A program made the translations under genes and the position numbers. A stretch of 39,990 bases of DNA from positions 1 to 39,990 of IMG/VR virus record IMGVR_UViG_3300042465_003344. One strand, written 5' to 3'. This stretch comes from a virus. The notes beneath the pieces are model-generated. The model was not told the DNA's origin. It did no database searches and saw nothing but the letters and a program-made list of their open reading frames with translations. Shown here piece by piece: positions 30,995-37,665 of the stretch (the first letter of the stretch is position 1; each line of letters opens with the position of its first letter).

Positions 30995-31400
30995 GCTTAT
31001 CCCAAATGAAGTGAAAGAAATTGATGTTAAAGGCGCCCCATTCCTCTGACCTAGGGCCGAACAACCGGCTAAGCTCAGGCTTTTCCGGGCAATAGATAGC
31101 AATGCAGTCTTGCTCAGCGGCCACAAGGCCCCCCCACATGGCTAGCCATCGGTGGATATTGTGTTGGAATGTGCCCTGCACAATGAGCATGGGCTCGCCT
31201 ACCCACACATGCTTAGGTGCAAGCACAAGCTCGCCCCTATAGCCGGGTTCCATAACCACGGGCAGCAGCTTGGTGATGGTACGCAGCCTATGGGGCACAC
31301 CAACTATGCTATGCGATGAGCCTTTACCTAGGCCGATGTTAAGCGCAACATCTTGACCGGCCAGCGGCCAAAGGCTATCGGTTTGGTAGTTAGCGTCCAT
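30987..31400 (-). CDS. Hypothetical early protein
   Basis: 137 residues from ATG 31400 (MDANYQTDSLWPLAGQDVAL). It overlaps the stop of the small upstream gene (ATGGACGCTAA) and has a GGGGGAA site. Mixed alpha/beta with many aromatic residues (HRWLAMWGGLVAAEQ, FNINFFHFIW). The start at 31457 is less likely because it would lie wholly inside the upstream gene. No family recognised. Confidence 0.6.
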   Translation of the reverse strand: MDANYQTDSLWPLAGQDVALNIGLGKGSSHSIVGVPHRLRTITKLLPVVMEPGYRGELVLAPKHVWVGEPMLIVQGTFQHNIHRWLAMWGGLVAAEQDCIAIYCPEKPELSRLFGPRSEEWGAFNINFFHFIWDKHE

Positions 31401-31560
31401 AACGATTATTCCCCCGGTTACGTGATACCCATTCCCGGACATACCGCACAAACTCACTAGGCGGGCTCAGGTTCGCTTGCACGGCGTGGTCTATGGCTAC
31501 CCCTGCTTCGAGCACTTTGCGGGGCGCACAGAGGGTTTTAAGCTCCGTTTCGATGCTCAT
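31390..31560 (-). CDS. Small hypothetical early protein
   Basis: 56 residues from ATG 31560, which overlaps the previous stop (ATGA), to a TAA overlapping the next start. The peptide (MSIETELKTLCAPRKVLEAG, then A-I-D-H-A-V-Q-A-N and EFVRYVREWVSRNRG) is probably two helices with a basic end. It fills an otherwise unexplained gap in a chain of overlapping genes. Confidence 0.6.
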   Translation of the reverse strand: MSIETELKTLCAPRKVLEAGVAIDHAVQANLSPPSEFVRYVREWVSRNRGNNRYGR

Positions 31561-31811
31561 GACAAATCACGGGCAAGGGCGGCCCAATAAGCTTGACCCT
31601 CTGGTGTGTCATACCAAACGAAACCCCCCCAAAGTAAATCAGCGGGGCGAGTCCTGGACAATATCCTGCCTAAGAATGCCGGTTCAGTAGGTAAGCCAAG
31701 TTCTGTCATAAGGCAATACTGCGCAGCAAGCTCAGCATCTTCAAATGTAAGCCCCGCATCATGCAGCCGGGTGGCGATTAGTGCAACATCATGCACAAGT
31801 TTCTTACTCAT
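31557..31811 (-). CDS. Hypothetical early protein
   Basis: 84 residues, helical N-terminal half (KKLVHDVALIATRLHDAG), then a Trp-rich segment (LLWGGFVWYDTPEGQAYW). It has AAGGAGAAC upstream of the start and ATGA overlap with the next gene. No family recognised. Confidence 0.65.
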   Translation of the reverse strand: MSKKLVHDVALIATRLHDAGLTFEDAELAAQYCLMTELGLPTEPAFLGRILSRTRPADLLWGGFVWYDTPEGQAYWAALARDLS

Positions 31812-31878
31812 AACGAGTTCTCCTTAATAAGTGCAAAGCGCACTAGAAAGCCCTATACATAAGGCAATCTGGTAAGCT

Positions 31879-32370
31879 TTAGTGAAGATTAAACTCAACT
31901 TCGATAGGTACTTTATAAGGGCCTGACATCGGGTCTGTCACAATTGGGCCACGCCTTGGGCATACCATGACGTTGCCTGAGTGAATGTCGTTGAAGGCAT
32001 CCCATCTGCCTACTTCCTCACCAGTAAGGCTTTGAAGGTAGTACATAAATTCTTGGCGGGCTTTTTCAAAGGCAGACGAGTACATAACATCATCTAACTC
32101 GGCATAATCAAGCCGAGAATATGCTTCCATTACGGCCATATAATAGCCATCCTCGATCGCCGTTACTTGGTGCACCTCAGGCATCATAGGCATAAGCGTG
32201 CCAGCCTCACGGCGCAACATACAGAACTCAAGCCAATTACGTGTACCGTCATTCTCCCCGATCTTAACGATTTTACCGTTAGTCATACGGTAAACTTTGC
32301 TATACAAGCCCTCAGCCAAGTATTCGGCGGTACGCCCAACGGACGCAGTAAACAAGTCTTTTTGATACAT
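31879..32370 (-). CDS. Small gp0.7-like protein kinase
   Basis: 163 residues from ATG 32370, chosen for its AGGGG site; a frame to 32451 is open. It shows a reduced protein kinase fold similar to the kinase domain of T7 gp0.7: a G-L-Y-S-K-V-Y nucleotide loop, NGKIVKIGENDG with Lys36, and the catalytic segment F-N-D-I-H-S-G-N-V-M-V with Asp128 and Asn133, followed by metal-binding V-T-D-P-M (Asp146). T7 has F-D-M-H-S-G-N-I-M-F and I-T-D-P-V at the same places. T7 gp0.7 phosphorylates host RNA polymerase and RNase III and shuts off host transcription. The C-terminal shut-off domain of T7 gp0.7 is absent. It is early in the operon, as in T7. Confidence 0.8.
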   Translation of the reverse strand: MYQKDLFTASVGRTAEYLAEGLYSKVYRMTNGKIVKIGENDGTRNWLEFCMLRREAGTLMPMMPEVHQVTAIEDGYYMAVMEAYSRLDYAELDDVMYSSAFEKARQEFMYYLQSLTGEEVGRWDAFNDIHSGNVMVCPRRGPIVTDPMSGPYKVPIEVEFNLH

Positions 32371-32393
32371 AAATACCCCTAATAAAGCGCACT

Positions 32394-32423
32394 CCAAGGC
32401 CGTCGAATACACTACGGCTATGG
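32394..32423 (-). promoter_or_regulatory. Leader hairpin before the kinase gene
   Basis: Stem GCCGT/ACGGC with a 10-base loop, then a 2/2 internal loop and an outer CCA/TGG, about 24 bases upstream of the kinase start. It may be an RNase III type site or a translational control structure. Confidence 0.4.
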
Positions 32424-32524
32424 GCTGAACTTTGAGCAAAGACGTTCTCACACTTTAACGCTATCTAAGAACTGTAAAGAGCTAGCGAGTGAACTAAGCG
32501 ACTTAACGCAACAAGCGCACTACA

Positions 32525-32549
32525 TAACCCACACTTAGCATATGGGTTA
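32525..32549 (-). other. Perfect 7-bp hairpin in the early intergenic region
   Basis: TAACCCA (32525-32531) and TGGGTTA (32543-32549) with an 11-base loop, downstream of the first early gene. No T-run follows, so a processing or structural role is more likely than termination. The surrounding 32424-32559 holds no convincing gene. Confidence 0.4.
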
Positions 32550-32559
32550 CATGGTAGGC

Positions 32560-32664
32560 TTAACGCAAAGGCCAGTAGGCCCATTGCGGTACATCGAACT
32601 CGAATTCGGCTTCGCCGATAATGAGCTTAAACAAGTGCTGCCTCAACAGCAGGGACCATAACAC
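32560..32664 (-). CDS. Possible 34-residue protein overlapping the first early gene
   Basis: GTG start at 32664 and TAA at 32560. The first half overlaps the end of the 32627-33142 gene in another frame. The peptide has a basic, leucine-rich start (LWSLLLRQHLFKLIIG) and an acidic aromatic end (EAEFEFDVPQWAYWPLR) and reads as protein-like. No ribosome binding site is obvious, and the start is uncertain. Confidence 0.25.
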   Translation of the reverse strand: MLWSLLLRQHLFKLIIGEAEFEFDVPQWAYWPLR

Positions 32665-33142
32665 TTGCTGGAACTTTCTCGGGCTTGATGTTAGCAAGCG
32701 CACCGATAGCCACCAGAAGCTCATGATCTGTGCCAGCAGCAGCAGCTTTCTTAATCAAGGCCATAACCGCACCTTGCAAATCAAAGGCTTTCTTGATTGC
32801 ATCTGCCTTGCTATCAGCGAACTCAAACCAAGGCTTAGCCGTAGCACCCTCAATGTCGGTAGTGCGGTTCTTGGCATGCAGCACGGGCTGTTGCTCCTTA
32901 GTCACCTTATCCATGTTCTTGGCAACTTTGCCGAATGCAAGACACCATTCCATGAAGGCAGCATGTTGCCCACGGCGCAAGACGTTAATCAAACGATTCA
33001 AAGGCATAGTGTCCCCGTGCTTATCCAAGTGCTCTAGGCAAGCCAAGCCGATAGATTGAATATCCGCTTCGGCAGTCGCCAAGCGCTTACCCAATGAGTC
33101 GATTTTGGCATTCAGGGCACGGGAAATTTCTTTAGTGTTCAT
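32627..33142 (-). CDS. First early protein, conserved phage family of unknown function
   Basis: 171 residues. It begins MNTKEISRALNAKIDSLGKR, then has a helical region with I-Q-S-I-G-L-A-C-L-E-H and a small H-G-D-T-M-P-L-N-R-L-I-N-V-L motif, followed by FMEWCLAFGKVAKN. From memory the I-Q-x-x-x-x-x-C, H-G-D and N-x-L pattern is shared by a widespread set of phage proteins of unknown function. It is the first gene downstream of the early promoters, with AAAGGA before the ATG and a long inverted repeat in its leader. Confidence 0.8.
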   Translation of the reverse strand: MNTKEISRALNAKIDSLGKRLATAEADIQSIGLACLEHLDKHGDTMPLNRLINVLRRGQHAAFMEWCLAFGKVAKNMDKVTKEQQPVLHAKNRTTDIEGATAKPWFEFADSKADAIKKAFDLQGAVMALIKKAAAAGTDHELLVAIGALANIKPEKVPASVMVPAVEAALV

Positions 33143-33173
33143 GATAAATCCTTTAGGTTAGCTAGTAATCTAG

Positions 33174-33238
33174 CCTGAAACACACTAACGGCTCTCCATC
33201 ATAAGTGAGCACGATTATTCGGACTAGTGTGTTTCAGG
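33174..33238. repeat. 14-bp perfect inverted repeat in the early leader
   Basis: CCTGAAACACACTA (33174-33187) and TAGTGTGTTTCAGG (33225-33238) are exact reverse complements, 37 bases apart. In the early mRNA they would form a long hairpin 32 bases before the first start codon. It may stabilise mRNA, be a processing site, or bind a regulator as DNA. Confidence 0.85.
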
Positions 33239-33281
33239 ATAGACTCTATCCATGTTGTAGTTAGGCGATTAAGAGCCGAGT

Positions 33282-33310
33282 ATATAACCTAGCTAGCTTA
33301 CGGAATACAA
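33282..33310 (-). promoter_or_regulatory. Candidate host sigma70 promoter nearest to the first gene
   Basis: TTGTAT, 17-base spacer, TTATAT on the minus strand. It is a weaker match than the four upstream promoters. Confidence 0.35.
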
Positions 33311-33607
33311 CTTGGTTATCAAATATCCGTAAGCCGTTCGGTATTCGATATAAGCATTCGTCAAGAAACCTACCAACGTAGTTCATGGTGTCTGCTAGCG
33401 TCCTAAAACTTTAGCAGATTGGCCGTGAGTACGTTAAATAGTGCTATCAGTGCACGTATCGTCTACTCTACAACTTTCCCGTCAGGCATTCGAGTAGGGA
33501 CGCGGCTTCCCCTATCTATTTAAGAGTAAACTCTTAAGGCCATCAATCGTAAGTAAGAAATCAACAGATACGCGATAAAGCCATACCTACCAACCCCGAC
33601 AAACTCT

Positions 33608-33623
33608 AACGCTTCACAGCGTT
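33608..33623 (-). promoter_or_regulatory. GNRA-type hairpin at the 5' end of early transcript A
   Basis: Minus-strand AACGCT-GTGA-AGCGTT, a 6-bp stem with a GNRA tetraloop, 21 bases downstream of the -10 at 33644. It probably lies near the 5' end of the transcript. Confidence 0.45.
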
Positions 33624-33643
33624 TTGCTATCTCACTGGGTTCT

Positions 33644-33672
33644 ATTCTAGCACAGTTTGCAGTTACCTGCAA
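33644..33672 (-). promoter_or_regulatory. Early host promoter A (extended -10)
   Basis: TTGCAG, 17-base spacer, TGCTAGAAT extended -10 on the minus strand. It is one of four near-identical copies. Confidence 0.7.
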
Positions 33673-33673
33673 T

Positions 33674-33692
33674 CCTTGCTATAAGCCTTAGA
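33674..33692 (-). repeat. 19-base direct repeat, copy 1
   Basis: Plus-strand CCTTGCTATAAGCCTTAGA, directly upstream of promoter A. Copy 2 at 33862-33880 differs by one base and lies upstream of promoter C. Confidence 0.85.
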
Positions 33693-33724
33693 GTCTTGCG
33701 ACTCACTAGCTATCCAGAACCTCT

Positions 33725-33752
33725 ATTCTATCACACTATCTACATCAATCAA
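33725..33752 (-). promoter_or_regulatory. Early host promoter B (extended -10)
   Basis: TTGATT, 16-base spacer, TGATAGAAT on the minus strand. It is followed 20 bases downstream by a hairpin with a GCAA tetraloop (33691-33704). Confidence 0.7.
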
Positions 33753-33841
33753 CTAGCTAATCATCTAACCCTTACCCCTAGGCCAACTTGTAGCCACTAG
33801 CAATAAAGTCCTGTTAGTTACTTCGCTATTTAATTAACTGT

Positions 33842-33870
33842 ATTCTATCATACTTTCTAAGCCTTGCTGT
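33842..33870 (-). promoter_or_regulatory. Early host promoter C (extended -10)
   Basis: TGATAGAAT extended -10 on the minus strand with only a poor -35 (ACAGCA at 17 bases). It is 81 bases from promoter D and 117 from B. Confidence 0.6.
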
Positions 33871-33880
33871 AAGCCTTAGA
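33862..33880 (-). repeat. 19-base direct repeat, copy 2
   Basis: Plus-strand CCTTGCTGTAAGCCTTAGA, one mismatch to copy 1. It overlaps the -35 region of promoter C and is followed by a GACC/GGTC hairpin. Confidence 0.85.
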
Positions 33881-33922
33881 CCTATCGGTCCTAGTCTATA
33901 TCAGCGCTTTCGGTATGTCTGT

Positions 33923-33952
33923 ATTCTAGCATACTCTTATCCAGCTTGTCTA
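33923..33952 (-). promoter_or_regulatory. Early host promoter D (extended -10)
   Basis: TAGACA, 18-base spacer, TGCTAGAAT on the minus strand. It is the most upstream of the four. Confidence 0.65.
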
Positions 33953-34179
33953 GTGTCTAGTCTATCAGTCCTATCTAGTCTATCTCTATAGCTACTTGCT
34001 CTATAGGTCTTGCTCTAAGGCTACTAGCTACTGCCTCTACTCTCGCCTACTCTCTATGTTATCGAGGTGTCCTCTCTCCCCGGCTGTTCCAAGCGTGCTT
34101 GGCAGGGCTACTGGCTGCTTCCAGCTTCATGCCTTCGCTGCTAATAGATACAGCGCAGCTTACAAGCGGTTCCTATGAG

Positions 34180-34195
34180 TATTACAGGTACCGAT
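34180..34195 (-). promoter_or_regulatory. Phage RNA polymerase promoter motif P6
   Basis: Minus-strand ATCGGTACCTGTAATA in the gene-free region, upstream of all early host promoters. It belongs to the CTGTAATA variant. It would let the phage polymerase read into the early genes or initiate at the left genome end. Confidence 0.6.
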
Positions 34196-34538
34196 ACCTA
34201 ACGTAGTTCCGACTAGCTAAGCAGTACGCTAAGCATTCGAAGGGTGCAAGACTATCTAAGCAACAGCGATGAGAATCATCAAACAGATACGCCCACTCCG
34301 CCACGCCGTGTAGGCCATGAGCAATACCCGCCCACAATGCCCCGCCAAGGCCCCTAGAAGCCCCTCAGAGCCCTTCCGCGGCCCTCGCCCTGCCTACTCC
34401 CCCGGCTCTCAGCTCGGCAGCTCTGAGGGCTTTCTGCTTGGCGTGCAGGAGAGCAGGGCCTAGGCCCATGGGGGAAACGGAGGCACGCTTTATTGGAGGT
34501 GCCCCCTTACAAATTCTTACTAAAATTAGCAATCTGCT

Positions 34539-34913
34539 TTACGGATAGCCTTGCTCACTAACCTTACTCTGTAAGACGAATGCTCCGCTAACCAAAGCTG
34601 TGACCCTGAGCCTAAAGCAAGAGCACCCTTGTAAGTCTACTCGCCACCCCATAACAGGTACGCCTGAGAAGGCCGCTGTCTCGGTGATGGGCGTAGCCGG
34701 GGTAAGGTCTTGGGTAGCCATTACGTGCAGCAGCACCCAAGGGGCATCATCACTTGTCCTACCCTCTGCGCTAAACCTAGCGCCTACTGCCGTAGAGGTA
34801 ATGACCTGCACTAATGCAGTTCCTCCACCATCACAGTGATGCTCGTGTGTAGCGGCTACGGCTGTAAGGCTTGCGCTTCTCTTTAGCGAGTGGCTTGTGT
34901 TAACAATACTCAT
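34539..34913 (-). CDS. Hypothetical last late protein
   Basis: 124 residues. It begins MSIVNTSHSLKRSASLTAVA and continues as an almost entirely beta-strand pattern (ARFSAEGRTSDDAPWVLLHV, then a G-W-R-V-D-L-Q-G-C-S-C-F-R-L-R-V segment). It resembles a small beta-sandwich, possibly a virion decoration or tail accessory protein. The ATG shares a base with the o-spanin stop (TAATG), and motif P7 lies 38 bases upstream, so it may be transcribed separately. No family recognised. Confidence 0.65.
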   Translation of the reverse strand: MSIVNTSHSLKRSASLTAVAATHEHHCDGGGTALVQVITSTAVGARFSAEGRTSDDAPWVLLHVMATQDLTPATPITETAAFSGVPVMGWRVDLQGCSCFRLRVTALVSGAFVLQSKVSEQGYP

Positions 34914-35143
34914 TATTCTTTAGCCCACATACGTAAGCTCTCCTTGTCTGTATTACAGGTACTGAGACTAGCTCTATACTCCAAGATGGTAGCAGCTAGT
35001 CCCCCGTTAGTCTTAATCTTCTCAGTCACCTCCGGGCAGTTAGCCAAGAGTTCTACGGGAGGAAGCTCTCGGACATATTTAATCTGGGTTTGGCACCCCG
35101 ATAGAAGGCCCAGCAAGGGCACCAGAAGGGCCGCTGAGCGCAT
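34913..35143 (-). CDS. o-spanin (Rz1-like lipoprotein)
   Basis: 76 residues from ATG 35143 (GAGG site 7 bases upstream). Lipoprotein signal MRSAALLVPLLGLLSGC with lipid-attachment Cys17, then a short mature part with ELPPVELLANC and a helical C-terminus. The first 65 bases overlap the i-spanin gene in another frame, the usual Rz/Rz1 arrangement. With the i-spanin it fuses inner and outer membranes in the last step of lysis. It is unusual in holding a phage promoter motif inside its coding sequence. Confidence 0.85.
   Translation of the reverse strand: MRSAALLVPLLGLLSGCQTQIKYVRELPPVELLANCPEVTEKIKTNGGLAATILEYRASLSTCNTDKESLRMWAKE
34951..34966 (-). promoter_or_regulatory. Phage RNA polymerase promoter motif P7, inside the o-spanin gene
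   Basis: Minus-strand CTCAGTACCTGTAATA within the o-spanin frame (codes for L-S-T-C-N-T region). It is followed by an AAGGAGAG sequence and lies just before the last late gene. Confidence 0.6.
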
Positions 35144-35429
35144 TTTGAACCTCAGGTGGTACATCGGTATCACTCCATGTTTTATTTGCTTGTAGAGCCT
35201 CTGAGAGGCTGGCTTGGGACTGAGCCAAAATGCGCCTCTGAGAGACGATCTGAGCCTGTCGGGCTACCAGCACCTTCCGATCCGCAGCAATGCGCTCTGA
35301 GGCCCGTTTAGAGGCCTCCCTGAGGGCGTTGTTCTGCTCCCGGAGAGTGCTGACTGAGCCAACAGTGTGGTAGAGCCCTGCACCTAGGAGAAGGCACAGG
35401 GCTAATAGTATGCTAATTGCGTATTTCAT
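35079..35429 (-). CDS. i-spanin (Rz-like)
   Basis: 116 residues from ATG 35429. N-terminal membrane anchor KYAISILLALCLLLGAGLYH, then a long periplasmic coiled coil (SVSTLREQNNALREASKRAS and on) and a Pro/Gly-rich end. It is the inner-membrane partner of the o-spanin. A frame to a TTG at 35474 is open and would add 15 residues before the anchor; the ATG is preferred, although no clear ribosome binding site is seen. Confidence 0.85.
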   Translation of the reverse strand: MKYAISILLALCLLLGAGLYHTVGSVSTLREQNNALREASKRASERIAADRKVLVARQAQIVSQRRILAQSQASLSEALQANKTWSDTDVPPEVQNALSGPSGALAGPSIGVPNPD

Positions 35430-35463
35430 TAGGGTTAGCGCTTTAGGAAGGGTGGGTAGAGGG

Positions 35464-37170
35464 TCACTTAGCAACCCAGCCCGATGAACCGGTGCCTGAC
35501 TCTTTGACGTAAAGCGTTGTCCCCGCCCCGCCCGAGGTGTTGACGCAAATTGATCCTACTGGTCCTGTTATGTTGCCTTCGGGCGTGGTGGTGTGCTTGC
35601 GTAAAAATGGCATCCCGGTAAATGTATTGCCGAGGTACATGATGTCGTTGTATGTGTCCCTCGTATAGACCCGCTGATATCTCAGCGCAGTATCCCCAAG
35701 GTGTAGCGTGTCGTTCGCCGTAGGCACAACCGACGTGTTGACGCTCAAAAATGCGGGGTTGCTGGTATTAAGGCCAAAATACTTGGTTGGTGCTGCCGTA
35801 CCGTCCCCGTAGTAAATTCGGCCTGTCTGTGCATCCACCCACATTCGCGGGAAAGCATCTGTTGTCTTTTTGTATTCGACCCCGTTAGCGTACTCATTCA
35901 CAGTCCAATCGGTGTCTGCGATTGCTGCATTTAGCACATCTTTTGCGCTGCTGTAAATCCGTCTAATCGGGGTTGTGGCAATGTCGCCTCCGGTATTTCG
36001 GAGTGCCGAGTTGATACCAAATCCCGATCTTGCGTGGCGGCGTGCGTGTACCAGTTCACCCATCAAGCCCACACCTGTAGCCGAAAACACAATCAGGTCG
36101 GCCTGATATCCGCCCTCAATCACATTGCGGGATGTTTTGCTGACGTTGCTGGAGTGCCCCGTAAACAGCACTTTCGGCAACACGGCAGCAAAGGTTTCCC
36201 AGCGCCCGCGCCGGATCACGTTGTCATTACCGCTGATTTCCGCATGATATTGCGGGACATTGCCTTCAAGTGATGGTTTGTCAAAAATGTTATTGTTGGG
36301 CCAACTTGCTGTGCTGTTGGTCACATCAAAGGGCAGTATCTGGATTTGCCGTGTGCCTGCAACTTCCGATCCTTCAGCGTCCCGGTAGTGGTAGCGCCCG
36401 CCATGGCTCATATTTTCATTGACCCATGCCGTAGCGTCTCCCGGCTGCAACTTGTGATTGATTTGGTTGTTTTCAAAGTACAGCACTTCGGCATCGTTGT
36501 ACGAGTGCCCAGACGAAAACGCGGTTTCCAACTTGCCGATGGCAAAACCTTGGATGTGCTTGATCTTTGTGTCGCAGTGCAATAGCCCGACGAGGCGAAC
36601 TCCGATACCTTGACCCAACCACCCTGTCGCTGGTTTGGTCATATTTAGGATTGAGCCGAGATACACCCTCTTGTGCAAGACGTTATCGACTGGATTTGCC
36701 GCCGACCCCGTGCTGACCTCTACCGCGACAGCGGGCGCTCCGTAGACTAAAAATGTTGCTTGCGAAAAGTCCGTGTCGCCCTTGAACACCAGTTTGGCCG
36801 CACCAATCCGAAACGTCCCGTAACCGACGAGCCTTTGACCCAGAATCAAGGCCCCGTCAATCGCGGCCTGAATTTTTGAAGTGGTGTCGGTAGCGGGTGA
36901 ACCTGTTAATGCGTCTGCTTTTTCAGCGGCAGTGAATTTGTCAAATACACTGACCGTGCGCTTGTTTATGTCATCTTGAGTAGTAGCAACCCCGCCCACC
37001 CCAGCAGGCATATACCCAACTAAACTAGAGCCGGTAGGTGCAGCAAGCACATCCGAGGTTACGATAGTGCTTGTCGTGGGTGGAATAGTAAACACTACGT
37101 CGCTAGCCGTATCTCCAGCAACCAACGACACCGAGCCCCCACTAGGGGCCTTTAACTTAATTGTAGCCAT
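35464..37170 (-). CDS. Tailspike / tail fibre with beta-helix body
   Basis: 568 residues. The N-terminal adaptor (MATIKLKAPSGGSVSLVAGD, then S-L-V-G-Y-M-P-A-G-V-G-G-V-A-T-T, ending I-N-K-R-T-V-S-V-F-D-K-F) is a type found on many podovirus tailspikes. The middle is a repetitive beta-strand region (N-N-I-F-D-K-P-S-L-E-G, N-D-N-V-I-R-R-G-R-W-E) of a right-handed beta-helix. The C-terminus ends YVKESGTGSSGWVAK, a common fibre end. It probably binds and may cleave host surface polysaccharide. Base composition changes sharply after about residue 48, indicating a swapped receptor-binding body. It is unusual in lying between endolysin and spanins. Confidence 0.85.
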   Translation of the reverse strand: MATIKLKAPSGGSVSLVAGDTASDVVFTIPPTTSTIVTSDVLAAPTGSSLVGYMPAGVGGVATTQDDINKRTVSVFDKFTAAEKADALTGSPATDTTSKIQAAIDGALILGQRLVGYGTFRIGAAKLVFKGDTDFSQATFLVYGAPAVAVEVSTGSAANPVDNVLHKRVYLGSILNMTKPATGWLGQGIGVRLVGLLHCDTKIKHIQGFAIGKLETAFSSGHSYNDAEVLYFENNQINHKLQPGDATAWVNENMSHGGRYHYRDAEGSEVAGTRQIQILPFDVTNSTASWPNNNIFDKPSLEGNVPQYHAEISGNDNVIRRGRWETFAAVLPKVLFTGHSSNVSKTSRNVIEGGYQADLIVFSATGVGLMGELVHARRHARSGFGINSALRNTGGDIATTPIRRIYSSAKDVLNAAIADTDWTVNEYANGVEYKKTTDAFPRMWVDAQTGRIYYGDGTAAPTKYFGLNTSNPAFLSVNTSVVPTANDTLHLGDTALRYQRVYTRDTYNDIMYLGNTFTGMPFLRKHTTTPEGNITGPVGSICVNTSGGAGTTLYVKESGTGSSGWVAK

Positions 37171-37185
37171 GCTACCTCCTTCGGG

Positions 37186-37665
37186 CTAACACCCAGTAAT
37201 GAATTGCTCACTCTCGTAAGCACGGCGCTTAGTCAGGCCAGCTAGCTTAATCCCAGCAGCGTAGTCCCAGCGGAGGAACTCCAAGCCTGCGCCCTTACAA
37301 TCATGTGCATTGAGCTTCTTAAGCAATGTGCTCTTGGCTAGGTTACCCGAGCCCACGTTAAACGTGAAGCTAACAAGCGCATCGTACTGATGTTGGGTAA
37401 CAGGCACCTTGACTAGGCGCTTAACGGCAGTCTCCGCTACACGGGTATCCTGCTTAAGGAGTTCCGAGCACTCAGCGGGGCTCTTGATCTGACCCATACG
37501 GGCAGTGGCAGTGTGTCCCGCGCATACGGTAACAACACCCACGGGGTCGCGGTATGCTTTGGGCACCATGCCTTCGTGGACAATGATGCCCCCCGCCCCA
37601 GCAAGGCTGAGACTGAGGAAGGCAACAGCTACCCGGTTCTTTACAAATTGGGGTAGCTTAACCAT
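37186..37665 (-). CDS. SAR endolysin (GH24 muramidase)
   Basis: 159 residues. N-terminal signal-arrest-release segment (RVAVAFLSLSLAGAGGIIV, rich in Ala, Gly and Ser) followed directly by the catalytic triad of the T4/P21 lysozyme family: Glu31, Asp40, Thr46 (E-x8-D-x5-T, in HEGMVPKAYRDPVGVVTVC). Further conserved parts are QHQYDALVSFTFNVGSGN and L-T-K-R-R-A-Y-E-S-E. It is exported by Sec, held in the membrane and released on depolarisation, which usually needs a pinholin; none is visible in the window. Confidence 0.93.
   Translation of the reverse strand: MVKLPQFVKNRVAVAFLSLSLAGAGGIIVHEGMVPKAYRDPVGVVTVCAGHTATARMGQIKSPAECSELLKQDTRVAETAVKRLVKVPVTQHQYDALVSFTFNVGSGNLAKSTLLKKLNAHDCKGAGLEFLRWDYAAGIKLAGLTKRRAYESEQFITGC

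Larger units (their letters stand above)
33143..34538. other. 1.4 kb region without genes, early promoters and probable genome ends
   Basis: No frame here looks coding. 33143-33960 is AT-rich and holds five host-type promoter candidates, a duplicated 19-base sequence, tetraloop hairpins and a long inverted repeat. 33960-34080 is purine-rich on the minus strand with short TAGACTAG-type repeats. 34180-34195 is phage promoter motif P6. 34320-34450 is GC-rich with irregular repeats of CCCCT/CAGAG type. The region separates the last late gene from the first early gene, where phages of this group have their direct terminal repeats; the exact ends cannot be located from sequence. Confidence 0.75.

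Noticed and set aside
31001-31126. Longer form of the protein ending at 30701
   Set aside because: The extra N-terminal part overlaps the neighbouring gene completely; the ATG at 30994 has normal operon coupling.
33996-34178. Plus-strand 60-codon frame in the gene-free region
   Set aside because: No ribosome binding site, wrong strand for this phage and low-complexity composition.
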